Assembly (NCBI GenBank): GCA_030267565.1 | Contig: BRXU01000007.1 | Span: forward strand, 3,224,001-3,288,000 | DNA length: 64,000 nt | Direction: 5' to 3' | Source of the DNA: Pleodorina starrii | Lineage: Eukaryota; Chlorophyta; Chlorophyceae; Chlamydomonadales; Volvocaceae | Shown here: positions 7,911 to 19,900 of the stretch, piece by piece | How positions within the stretch are numbered: the stretch's first letter is position 1 | Layout of the letters: each line of letters begins with the position of its first letter | The notes under the pieces: generated by a model | Database searches by the model: none | Told to the model about the DNA's origin: nothing | The model's input: the letters and a program-made list of their open reading frames with translations, nothing else | Position numbers and translations under genes: made by a program

Positions 7911-10900
7911 TCACAGGTACACTGCCATGACGCGCTGCTTGTAGGTGTCGTCCTCCTCCTCTTCCAACCAGAGGTACGTGTCGATGCGGCCGCGACCCTC
8001 GATCTGACGGCGATTGGAGGAGGAGTTTAGGTTTGGATTTGGATTCTGGATTCGGGTTTCTGGTTTCGGAGCCGGGCGGGAACGACAACGGAGAGCCGCC
8101 GGGCGGACGGAACCGCACGAGGTACACACCTGGTTCGGTCTGGTATCAGCTGCTTCAACAAAAAAAACGATTCCCGCTCAGTTCAGTTGTTCCACGGTAA
8201 TAGCAGCGTCGCACAGGCACGCGCGCGCAGCTGCTGGGCCCAGGCATCCGCCCCGCATCGCCCCCTCCCCTCTCCCCTCGCTGCTCCTCATCCCTCGTCT
8301 CTCCATTTCCCTTTCACTCTCCCTCTGGTGGCCCCTGGCCGTTCCTGGACCCCTTCGCCACGGCCCCGCGCCTCGCCGCGCCACGCCAGCCCACGCCCAC
8401 TCCCCCCTCCACCCCCCCCCCCTTCCGCACCTGCACGCCCTCCGTCGCCTCCCAGGTCTCGCTGCGCAGTAACGCTCGCGTGACGCCGCTGACGTGGATG
8501 CGCCCCGGCCTGCCGCTGGACTCCATTCTGTGCGCCGCCTCCACCGTCTCCCCAAACACGGTGAAACGGGGCATCTTGCAGCCCACCACACCGCTCATGG
8601 CGGGGCCGCTGTGCAGACCCAACCGCACCTGCGCAATACACACACACACGCACACGCACACACACGCACACAACAAGGGTTACATGATTCTTACGTAACC
8701 CTTGTGTCGTACACCAGTATATTACCAGTGTGTCGCATGGATACATGCAGGCGCTGCAAGGGTCAGCGCCCAAGGCCCCAGCCCCCGCCTCGGCCCTCCC
8801 TTCCCCAGCCTTAGCCCTAGGCCCCGGCCCCCAGCCCCCGCCTCGTCCCTCCCTCCCTCCCCACCTGCACCGGTTCGCCTGTGGTGGGCAGCGCCACCTC
8901 GCGACTAGCTCGCAGCATGGCCTTGGCGAACTCCATCACCCGTACCGCATGCAGCTCGTCCACCTCGCCCTCGGGCAACACCGTACACAGCCCGTCCTCG
9001 TCGTACCTGTACGGCGCAGTAAAGTACGGGGGGCACGACGCGTTGCGGCATGTGGGGTTCGATGCTCTTCGCTGTCTATCCGCTCTATCCGCTCTATCCG
9101 CTCTATCCGTGTTCGGTCTGGTACGGGTGCGCGTTATGTGGGATTTGTTGGGCTGCAGAGGGTACATTGCGAGGAGGCCCAGGGGAGTCAGGAAACCGGG
9201 AGGGCGGGGGGTGTCCCAGGGACCGATACGGCCGGCCGGAACCTGCCCGCAGCTGGTTGTTGGTGCGTGGATGTAAATGCGCGGGGAGGCGGGAAGGGGA
9301 TACGGTACTTGCAGGGCGATACTTGCGGGGGGGGGGGACAGCCGCACCCGCCTCCCCTCCCCTCCCCTCCCCTCACCCGCTGCCTCCCGCACCTCCCCTC
9401 ACCTCACGAGGCCCCCCGCCACCACGTAGCAATCCCCGATGGTCTCCACCTTGTACACCTGAACAGGCATTCGGGCATTCGGGCATGGCGAGGAGCGGGT
9501 GCGGCCTTTGAGAGGGAGTCCCACTCGACGACGATCTGTCTGTTTGTTCTTGTTCGTGGTTGGACAATCTCGCGGCCGGGCAGCCGACACCCCCCTCCCT
9601 CCCTGCCCTCCCTCCCTCCCCCCCCCCTCCTGTCCCACACACCTTGTAGATGTCCAGCAGCGCATCCAGCTTCTGATAGAGCTCATTGAGGAAGCGCATC
9701 ACCGTCAGCGGAGGGACCTGCGGGGCACCAGTGCCGCCACCGACCCAGGCAGGTAGGCAGGCAGGCAGGGCAGGCAGGGCAGGCGAGTAGGTAGGCAGGC
9801 AGGCGGCTAAGGAGGCACGCAGGCAGGCACAGGCAGGCAGGCTGTAGGCAGGCTGGAGGGGGCCCGGCATGCAAGCGGCTTGTGCCAGCGGCGACTGCGG
9901 GCGCGGCCTCTCACCTGGCGGGAGAAGGCGGTGAAGCCAACAATCTGCAGTCGGGTGCAGTCGGGTGGGAGACGGGCGGGCGGGTGGGTGGGTGGGTGGG
10001 GTCGGAGGCGACACATCGAGTCGGAGTGTGAGCGGCAGGGGCAGGGAGGGTGGGAACCTCCACGAAGGAAAAACCGCCGCGCTACGCGGTAGAAGGCCAC
10101 ACCAGCATTCCCCAACCCCCCCTTGGCGGCTCCCAGCACCCCCTTCTCCGCACCCGCGCGCCCGCCCACGCTTGCCCGTTCTGATTGCCTGCGCCGGATG
10201 GATCCCTCCCTCGCTTGCCCTTGGGGCCGGGCCCACGCTCCCCGCCCCGGCCCCGGTGCCCCTCCTCGTGCGCGGTGCGTTGCCCCCGCCGTTCCATTCC
10301 TTTCCTTTCCGGCTCATCGGCCGGCCCCCTTTTGCCTCGCACCCGCACCCCAGACCCCGTCAAACCGGACGAGACCACGGACCCCGGGACAAATCGCCGG
10401 GTCCGCTCGCATCTACCATCTCGCGGTCACGGTCGCGTCGCCGCGCCTCTCATTCACTACCCGCCAAAACAACCAAGCCAGATCACGACACCCAAACCCA
10501 TCTTTATCACCCGCCATCACCCAAACCCAAACCCAAACCCAAACCCGAACCCAAACCCAAACCCCGAGCCCGGCCACGGCAACCCACATCCGAAAAGAGG
10601 ATGGTGACCATCTGATGCTCTGTAGCCAACCGCGAAACCTTGACGGTGTTCTGGTGGTGTTGTAACGCCAGCTGGCGCAGCTGGCTCTGGCCGCGCGGTG
10701 GTGACCCACGGGTCTCTTCGCCATCGAGGCGGCCGCCGACGCCGCCGACGCCGCCGCGGCGGCCGGCGCCGGAGTGGGCGCCGGGGCCGGTGCCAGCGCT
10801 GGAGCCGCGCCGCCGCCAGCGCTGCGAGACGGCGCCGCCGACGCGGGTGACGCTGCGACTGAAGCCGCGACCGCCACGGCTGCCACTGCCGCCAAAGCCG

Positions 10901-13900
10901 CCGGCGGCGGCGGCTCCGCCGCCAATGCTGCCGCCGTCATCATCGCAATTGGTGGCCGTCGGCGCGGTGAGGTAGGCAATGACGTGCCTGTCGTGCATGC
11001 ATAGGCGGGGGCGTGCAGGTACAGGGGCGCACAGTGCAGGACAGAGACGTACAATCCCGGCGGGAAGGAAGGCTTTGGCCGAGGCGGCGCCCGGCAAGAC
11101 CATGGCGGGGAAACATCAACGGCGGGAGCAGGGCGGGTGCGGGTGGCCCCGTTCCAGAAGAACGCACGCACGCCGACAAAAGCTGCCTTACAGAGTAATG
11201 CCCGTGGAAGACCCGGCCCGCGCCCGTTCCGTCTCACCTGGGGAAGAGGGCCTGGAACGGCGAAACGCAGGCAAACCGTCAAAGGAGCCAAAGCCAAAGC
11301 CCAGTCCAGTCCAGTCCAGTTTCAGGTCAGGCAGCAGAGAAGCGCGCGTCCGGCGGCGGTGGATGCGGCGGATGCGACAGCAGTGGACGGCAAAGCATGG
11401 CGGCGGAACCGTGTTTCGCGGGGTGGGAAAAGAGGGGGGCCGGGGTCCCAGGCGGCAAGACGGTCAGGCAGCACAACACAGCACATCACGAGGCGATGAT
11501 GACTGTGGGAAGGGCTGCGCGGCGCAGGGTGTGTGCAAGGGGGCGGTACCAGGGGCGACCCGACGGGGGACCGCCCCGCCCCCCCGGCCCGGCCCGGCTC
11601 ATCGCCCCGCAGGCTCGCCCCAGCCCCCACAGCCCTTTCCCCAACCCCAGCCCTCAGCCCTCATCCGTCATCCCCGGCCCCAGGCGCCCGCCGCCCACCC
11701 CAGCTCCCAGCCCCAACCCCAGGCTCCCCCGATCCCAGACCCCAGGCCCTCAACCCCCAGCCCGGGCCCACCTCCAAGATCCGGTGCTCCTGCTCCACCA
11801 AGCTGGCTACCCGCTCCTGGTTCTGTGGGATTTTAGGGTTTTAGGATTGGTTTTAGGGCTGTCGCACCGAAACCAATAAGCAAAAAAGTATCGATGATGT
11901 AAGAAGGCTGGGAAATGAACAGACCGGCCATCGCAGATTCGTGAACACACGTGTACGATTTGCTGTACAAACCCTGGCTTTCACTCATCTGATCTTTTTA
12001 CCATTTCAGTGTGCAAAGCCTTGCACGGTTTTGCAAGCCCTACAAGGCGACCCCGACCATATTACTGTGTTGGCCCGGAGCCCGGATCTAGGTCTAGATC
12101 CAAAAATGGATCCGCATCTCACCTGGATCTGCTTCGTGACGTCGCTCATGATGAGCATGAGCACCCGGCGGCCGTCCACCGTCGTACATGTACGGGCGCG
12201 CAGCTGGCACCAGGCCACCGCCGCCGTCGGCGCCGTCGGCCCCATGCCGTACATGCCCCCACCGCCGCCGCCGTTCCAGAACTCTCCCGGCCCCGCGCTG
12301 CCGGCGCCGGCACTGTCGCCGCCGCCGCCGGTAGCGGCGGCGGGTGGGATCGACGGCGGCCCCTGTTCGTTCGTACAGTACGGCGATATGCCGTCGATTA
12401 TGTTGCCCATGAGAGTCGCCGCCAGGTTTCCGGTGCTGCCCTCGACGGCTCGGTGGCCGCCGCTGCGGCCAGAGCCGTTCACCTCGCCATAGCCGAGGGC
12501 GTTGCCGCTGCATGGCGGCCCCAGCGGCGACGTCGTCATGGACCCCGCCGACGGCTGCGGCGCCGTCATCGCGCCGCGCTCGTACAGCGGTACGACAGCG
12601 GCGTCGACGTTGAGCTCCGACGGCGACACGCAACGCACGTCGACGGCCTCCCGAGTCCGGATCCCCTTGACCCCCGTACTGCTGCTGTCGCCGACCATGG
12701 CGACGGCGGCGGAGGCGGCGGCGGCGGTGCTGCCGCTGACGGACGCCGCCGACGCCAGCAGCCCGCCAACGCCGCCGCCAGAGTTGCCGAGCTGCAGAAA
12801 GATGCCCGACCCGACTGCCGTACCGTGGCCGCCGTCGCGGGAAGCGGCGCCGGCGGCGGCGGCATCGCCGCCGTCGCCCTTGGCCGAAGCCATGGCGGCG
12901 GTGCTGTGGGGATCATCCATGGAACCGAGGATCTGGAACATGGAGCTTTCCTGGTGGGAAATCATCGTGTTCGTAAACGGCGACGGCCGGTCGCCGTACA
13001 CCATGCCGCCGCCGTCCGTACTTACCGGCGCCGTCGGCTGGTGCTTGATGCGGTGCAGGTGGTGGGTGTGATGGTGGCGGTGCTGGCTGACGGCGGCGCC
13101 GGTGCCGGCGCCGGCGGCGCTGGCGCTGGTGTTGGTCGTCATGAGCTCTTCGTACGACATCACGTGCATCGAGGCACGGTGGAGGAGAGTTGACGACACA
13201 GGGCCGCCGCCGCCGCCGTCGACGGCGGCGCTGCGCGGCGCCGACGGCAGTAGCGCCATGCTGGGCGGTGTGCCGCCGGCGGCGCCGCCGCCGGCGGCGA
13301 AGCCGCCGGGCCAGGCGCCGCTGGACGGCGGCCGCTGCGGGATACCAAAGGTGGCGATGCTGGAGCCGGGGCGGACGGTCACGAAGTTGAGTCTCTGGGA
13401 GAAGGTGGTTCCGGACATTACGTTGCCACTGCCGGCGCGCTGCAGCTCGACTTGTTCCGCCTGGTCCAGCAGGGCGTGCACGCGGGCCCTGCACGTGTGT
13501 GGGAGGTGGGAGGTGGGGCGCGTGCGGAGGTGGGAGGTGGGACGTGGGAGGTGGGAGGCGGGACGTGGGAGGCGCCGGGGTATGAAACCAGGCGGGGGCT
13601 TGGATGATGGGATGGGACGCGGGCGGCATGAGGCGGGTGGGCTACAACACGCCGCGGAAGCGCGGGCGCTGCGCACGGTGGGGTGGGCGCGCTCTGTGTC
13701 GTGTCGGGGACGGCGCGCGACGCCGCGCCGCGCCACGCCGCGCCGCGCCACGCCGCGCCCGGCGGCGGCCGCGGCGGCGGCTAGGCTGGGGCCCCTGGGC
13801 GTGCGTTCACGTCTGCCGCGGTATCGTCTTCCTCACCCACCGGACGGAGTTGCCCCGGCGGCTCGCGCGCATGGGCTGAGCGGCCGTGGCGGCGGCGGAG

Positions 13901-16900
13901 CCCGGGCGGCCGCCCAGGCCCAATCCGGGGCCGGAGAACAGAGCCGTGGCGGCGGCGGCGGCGGCCGCGGGGGCGGCCCAGCCGCCGCTGCCGGAGGGCG
14001 AGCCCGCGGCCGCAGTCCCGAACTGCAGCGGTCGGGTGGCTGCGGCAGGAGCAGCAGCTGCGTTGGTTGCATCCAGCGGCAGCGGCGGGGGCGGGGGCAG
14101 GGGCGGGGGCACCGGGGGTCAGGGAGTGAGCGAGGGGGCTGAAGAGCGGCGCCAGGGAGGGGGCTTGGGGCAGCAGCAGCGAGGCGGCAGCGGGGATGGA
14201 ATGGCAGTGGCACACAAGGGGAAGACACGACAGTTGGGAACGCCGCCAAGCAGAGCACTCAACGGCAGCGGCATGTCCAGATGAGGCCGCCTGGGATGCT
14301 TGTAAGGCGTTGCGGTTTGGCTGGCGCGGCGCGAGGTGCCGCCCTCTCGCCCGCCCAAGACGCACCGGTGAAAACCAGCTTCTCAGACGCTGCCGAGATG
14401 GAGCCGCCGCCAGGCGCCACGCCGCCCCAGCGCGCGAGGCCGCTGTCCCGGAGCGCCACCTGCAGCGTCGCGGGCCCCACGCCGCCCCCGGTGCCGCTGC
14501 TGACGGCAGCGATGGCGTTGCCGCCGGCAGTGCCGTACGACGAGTGGCCGCCGCTCACGAGCAGCCCAGCGGAGACCAAGTTGGCGCCGCTGCCGGCGGT
14601 GGAGGGCGCCTCCCCATACGCCGCCGCCGCGGCCGCGGCGCCGCCGCCAATGCTGCCGCCGACGGCGGGCCCAAGGCCCGTCCGCAGCTGCGGCTGCTGT
14701 GCCGCCGACAGGGCGTGGCTGCGGCGACGGACCAACGCGGCGGCGGCGGCGCTGTGGCCGCTGGAGCGCGCGTCGGCGCTGCTGCAGTCGACGGCGGCGT
14801 TGCCGCCGCCGCCACCGACGCCGCTGCTGGCGTCGCGAACCAGCTCCGACGACATTCGAGATTTGGACGGCAGGCGCTGCTGCAAGAGCAGGAGCCGATG
14901 CAGCGGCGTCGGGCTGGGGCTGCCGACGCCGTTGCTGCCACCGCCGCCACCGCCGACGACGACGCCCTGATGCGCCGCTAGCGACGCTGCGCCGCCGCCG
15001 ATGCTGCTGTTGGCGCTGCTAAGGTGGGACGACCCGCGGGCCGTCGCGACCTGCCGGCGGCGGTCGGGATCCGGGGGAGACGCGGCGGCGGCGGTGCCGC
15101 CGCCATCGCCGATGCGCTGCAACATCACGCCGTCGGCGGTACGCGACGGCACCAGCGGCCTGAGGGTACTTGCATGGCTGGCCGGCACGGTGCCGCCCTG
15201 CACCGACCCGTGGGTCACAGATGACGGCAGCGAGCCGGCGTTGCTGCTGCACAGGCGGCTGCGGACCGCCGGCGACGGCTGGCGCGCCAGCGTCGACGGC
15301 ACGTCCACGGTCCTGTACGCGCGCAGCAACCGGTCCCAGCGGGCTCCGGGCGGGGAGGCAGAGAGCGCCGGCGCGTGCGCAGGCGGCCAGACCTCGCCGC
15401 ACTGCCCTGTGCTGCCGCGGCCGCATGTCAGCGCGGCGGCAGCGACAGCGGCGGCGGCGACGGCGGAGGAGGAGGAAGCGGTCCTCACCGCCGGTGGCGG
15501 AAGCGTGAGCGGTGAAGCGCCGGACCTCGGACCTCCCTCGCCGGCCGCCACCGCCGCGGCCACATTCCCCTGTTGCGGCGAGTCCAGCGGAACGGCGTTA
15601 GAAGCCAGGACGGCTTGGATATGCGGCCCGCCGGCGGCGGCGGCGCTGCCGCCGCCGTCACCTGGTCGTGTTCCTCGGGAAACGGCGCTGCGGGCTGCCG
15701 CGACGGCCGCCGCCGCCGCCGCGGCGGCGGTGGCGGCTTCGCCGCCGCCGCCCGTGCCGCCATGCCTTCCAGGCCCCAACATCGCGTCGTCATCGTCGTC
15801 GTCGTCCGGGTCCTGCAGCCCCAGAGCAGCCACTAGACCGACGGCCGACTTGACTTGTCGCTGGTCGCGGTACTTTCCCGATCGGCTCTGTCGTACACCC
15901 TCCAGCGCCATGCGTGCCGCGGGGCCGTCGAAGGGCGTCGTCGACGGGCCGCCGCCGCCGCCGCTGGGGTCCGCTCCAGCTCCGGCGGCGGCGGCGAAGC
16001 CGCCGCCGCCGTCCCCATTAACCGCGCTCGGCCCCGGCGCCGAGAGAGCGACCACCGCCGGCTCGCCGCTCGCCGTGTTGGCGGCGGCGGCGGCGGCGGA
16101 CGCCGCCACCGCCGCCGCCGTCGGCACCGCCGTGCCCCAGCCCCCCGCCGACGCCGCCTGTACGATCCGCTGCAAGTGTCCAGCCGCCATCGTCGTCACG
16201 CGGCGCATGCCGGGCTTCTTGCTCCGCCCGCCGCCGCCGCCGGCGCCGCCGCCGAGGCTCAGTAAACGCGTGGAGTTCTCCGCCGACGGCACCGCCGCGG
16301 CGACGGCGGCCTCTCCGCGGAGATCCAGGCTCGTGGCTGCGAACAGCGGCTGCGGACCGGTCATAGACCGGCCGGCCGTCGCCGCCGACGGCGGCGGCTG
16401 CTCCATGCCGGCGGCGGCGCCCAGCGGCGGCGGCGCCGCCGCCGCCGCCGGCGGCATCAGCCCCAGCGGGCGTTGCTGGAGGGTCCTGGGCCTCATGGGC
16501 ACCCGCGGCAGCGGCACGGATCCGCCGGCGGGCCCAGGGCCAGCGAGCCGCTGCAGCAGCTCCTGCGGACGAGCCGGCGGCATCCCGCGGGCCGCGGCAG
16601 TGTGGGTTGGGGGTACGGTAAGCAAAATAAACAGCGCGAACTGGCAAGCTGACAGGCTGGTTGACATGCAAGGGCGACAAGGAACCCCCCCCAAGGAAGA
16701 GGCACGGTACCGGCGTGCGTTGATCTGTGATGTGGAGGGCAGCGTAGGATGGAGGCAAGGCAGGTGCTTGGTTGGGATTGGGGGCGGGGGCGCGACGCGC
16801 GGCGCGGACGCTGTCAAGAGGAGCGCTCCGGGTACAGCGGCGACGAGACGGTGACTTGGGGTCCCGCACCGGCCGGCACCAGCCCCAAGCTGCCAACCCC

Positions 16901-19900
16901 ACACCTTTCCCCCCGCCGCCCGCCCTGGCGCCGCGGCGTCAAAGCCCCCCGCCCCCCGTCGGCGGAGGCCATCCGCACGCCGCCGCCGCCGCCTCCTCGC
17001 CCTGCGTCACCATACGCCGTCGCACTGCGCCACCATACGCCGTTGCACTGCGCCATCCGCCTTCCGCGGCCCCGCCAAAGCCACACCCACCTGCTCCCCC
17101 AGATCCAACACCTGGCTGACAGGCCCGGCCCCAGCCGCCGCCGCCGCCGACGGCGCACCCGCCGACCCCGCCTGCTGCGACGGCGAGTGCGGCGCCGCCA
17201 GCCGGCGCCTGCTGGTCCGCGATGACTGCAGCGGCAGACCCTGACTTCCAGCGGCGCCACGGCTGACGCCGCCGCTGCCGGCGCCAGCTGCCCCGCGGCC
17301 GCTCCTATAGGCGCTGGAGATGCGGCCGAAGCCGGCGGACTGGGAGCGCAGCACGTCGCCGTGGACCGACAGCACGGCGCGGCTGAGCATCCGGAGCTCC
17401 TGAGGGGAGGCGGAAAGAGCCGGCGCGGTGTGTGTGGGGTTGGGGGGTGGGTGGGTGGGTTTTGAGTAAAGAAGAGCGGTCCGAGTTTGCCGGTAGGCAG
17501 CGCTGCGGCGGTGTGGGAGCCCCCACGGCAGGCTCCCCGACACACTGGCAGCGACAGTGGACGCCGCGCAGCACAGCAGCGGCACAGCGCGGGGCGGTAG
17601 CGCCCCCGCGGGCCTGTCGCCGCCCCGCCCTGCTCCTCGTCGCGGGCCCCTCATTGCAAGCCAACCCGCGCCCGCCACCGCCGTCACGCCACCGCATTGT
17701 TTCGGCCCCTGTTTCCGCCGTAGGCCCCTGTTTCCGCCGTAGGCCCCTGTTCCCGCCGCGCCGTCACGCCCCAGCGCCGCCGCCGTCACCACCACGGCCC
17801 ACTCACCGGCCCCATGTACTCCTGTTGGAACTCCAGGATGCTGCGGCGGCTGGTGGTGGTGGTGGTGGCGCCGGTGCGCGCCCGCACGTGTGCGGTGGCG
17901 GTGTGCGGCCGCATGGAAGCGGTCCGGCCCGTCACCTGCGCCGACGCGGGCATCGCGGCCATGGAGCCGCGGCGACCGGCGCTGCGGAAGCTGGACATGC
18001 CTGCGGGCGGGGGGGGGAGTAGGGCGGGGGAAGTAGGGCGGGGGAAGTAGGTTGAGTGGTGTTGAGGCCGATGCCTGCCTGCAGACCTTCTTCAACCCTC
18101 CTTGAATCTACGGCAGGGACGTGCCAGGGGCGAGTGGCGAAGTCGTGTCAGGGCAGGGACGTGCCAGGGGCGAGTGGCCGCATGAGGTTCCAACCACGAA
18201 CGTCGACCGGGGATCCGTGTGCTGATGGCAACACGAGCAGCAACACTTGGTGTGACACGCGACTGGCGACTGGCGACGGAAGGGGCGGGGCTGGAGGCCG
18301 CGGGCCGCGGGCCGGGCCCAACGGATTCCACCCAGCCCCTCGGCCTTCATCGCTGCGGTCGCGTTGTTTTTTACCCATCCCCTGCACCCCTTTAGCTGCA
18401 GTTTGCTGTTGGGTTTCTCAGCCCCTCCTCCCCTTCCCTTTCCTGCCCTCCGGCCGCCCCTCACTCACCCAGGGTGGTGCGCGGCCGCACGACGCCGTCT
18501 CGCAGCGACAGCTGGCTCGGCCCCCGAGACGTCAGCCCCAGCTTCACCGCCTCCGCCTGGCCCTGACTCTGACCCTGACCCTGACTCTGACCCTGGCCCT
18601 GACCCCGCGAGGAGCTCTCCTCCTCGTCCCCCGATATGTCCGAGATGGTGTGCAGCGGCGTCAGGCGACCGCCATCGGCGGTGCCGCCGCCGCCGCCGCC
18701 GCCACCGTCGTCGTCGTACTCGTTGTCGTCGTCGTCGTCGCTCCCGTCATCGCCGTCGTCGCCGTCGTCGTCTGCCGTTCCAGAAGCCCCCCCGCCCGCC
18801 GCCGCGTGTGCGTGCGCGAGCACGAGCGCCGCCGCGTCGATGAAGGCGGGGACCTTGAGCGTGGCGCAAAAGCCCTGCGCAAAGCAAAGAGACAGGCGTG
18901 CACACGGAATGAAGCGCGGAAACGACGTTTGGTCCATCCGGTGATCGCCACGACTCATGCAAAGTATCCTTACCGCAAGATTGCGCAGCAGTGCCTGGGG
19001 AAAGACCTCCCACGCACGCGAGTCTCAGGCCTGCGTCCCGATAGGGTTGGTGGTGTGAGTACTAAGTTGGCGCCCGCCCGCCCCGTACCTGCTCCAACCC
19101 CGCTGCCTGGTGCAGCTGCCGTACCACGTACGACGCTTCATACTGCAGAATGGCCGCCAGCAGGTCGCGCGCCGGCAGGAGGTGCAGGCCAAATCCCGGG
19201 ATGTGGGAGCCGGGCTGGCAAGGCCCGCCCAGGCACTGCGGGTCGGGGAGGCGGGCAGGGAAGGTCGGGAGGTCGGGGGATAAGGGGTGCGGTTTCGGGA
19301 CCGGGGGCAGGAACGGCAGTACAGTGACAATCAGTACGAGTACGGTGATGCAAGTGACACGCAGTACGGTGATGTGACGGGCAGCGCGCACCATCCCCTC
19401 ACCAGATACTCCCGGGCGCGGCTGTTGAGGTAGGCCACCTCGGCCAGCGTGGTGCCCCTGAGGGGAAGAGGAGCGTGGAGGCGGGGGAGGGGAGGGGGGC
19501 GAGGGAGGGCAAATGAGCCCAGGAAAGAGGCGCGGCTGCAGCGACGAAGCAGCGGCGGTGACACCAGCGTACCACCGTCGCAGCAGCAGCAGCATACTGC
19601 ACCAGCAGCGGTAAAGCAGCGGGGCGACACAAGCAGAGGAGGAGATGGTGCCGACTGCAGCACCGCTCCGGAACCTCGCCGCTCCGAAGCCGATCCCTCT
19701 CGCAGGCCCTTCCCTTCCCTTCCCCGATCCCAGCCCCACCCGGGTGCGCCTACACCCCTCCTCGTCGGTCCGCTCCTCCCACTCCCCTTCGCACCATCCC
19801 GCCTCCCTCCCCCTCCCGTTCCCTTCCCTTCCCCGCTCCGACCCACCTGCTGTACGTAAACACCATGATGCTAGCCGGCAGCACCTCCGCCGCCACCGCC

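Noticed and set aside
9747..9855. AGGC array considered as a CRISPR-like array
   Set aside because: Units are 4-8 bp with no spacers, it lies in an intron of a nuclear gene, and the DNA is eukaryotic.
10519..10563. Possible interstitial telomere repeat
   Set aside because: The unit is CCCAAA, not the CCCTAAAA-type unit of volvocine algae. It is an intronic microsatellite.
15001..16854. 617-codon plus-strand Ala/Pro-rich frame opposite the cyclase
   Set aside because: It mirrors the GCN/GGN repeats of the large cyclase exon, whose minus-strand model is phase-consistent with all its neighbours.
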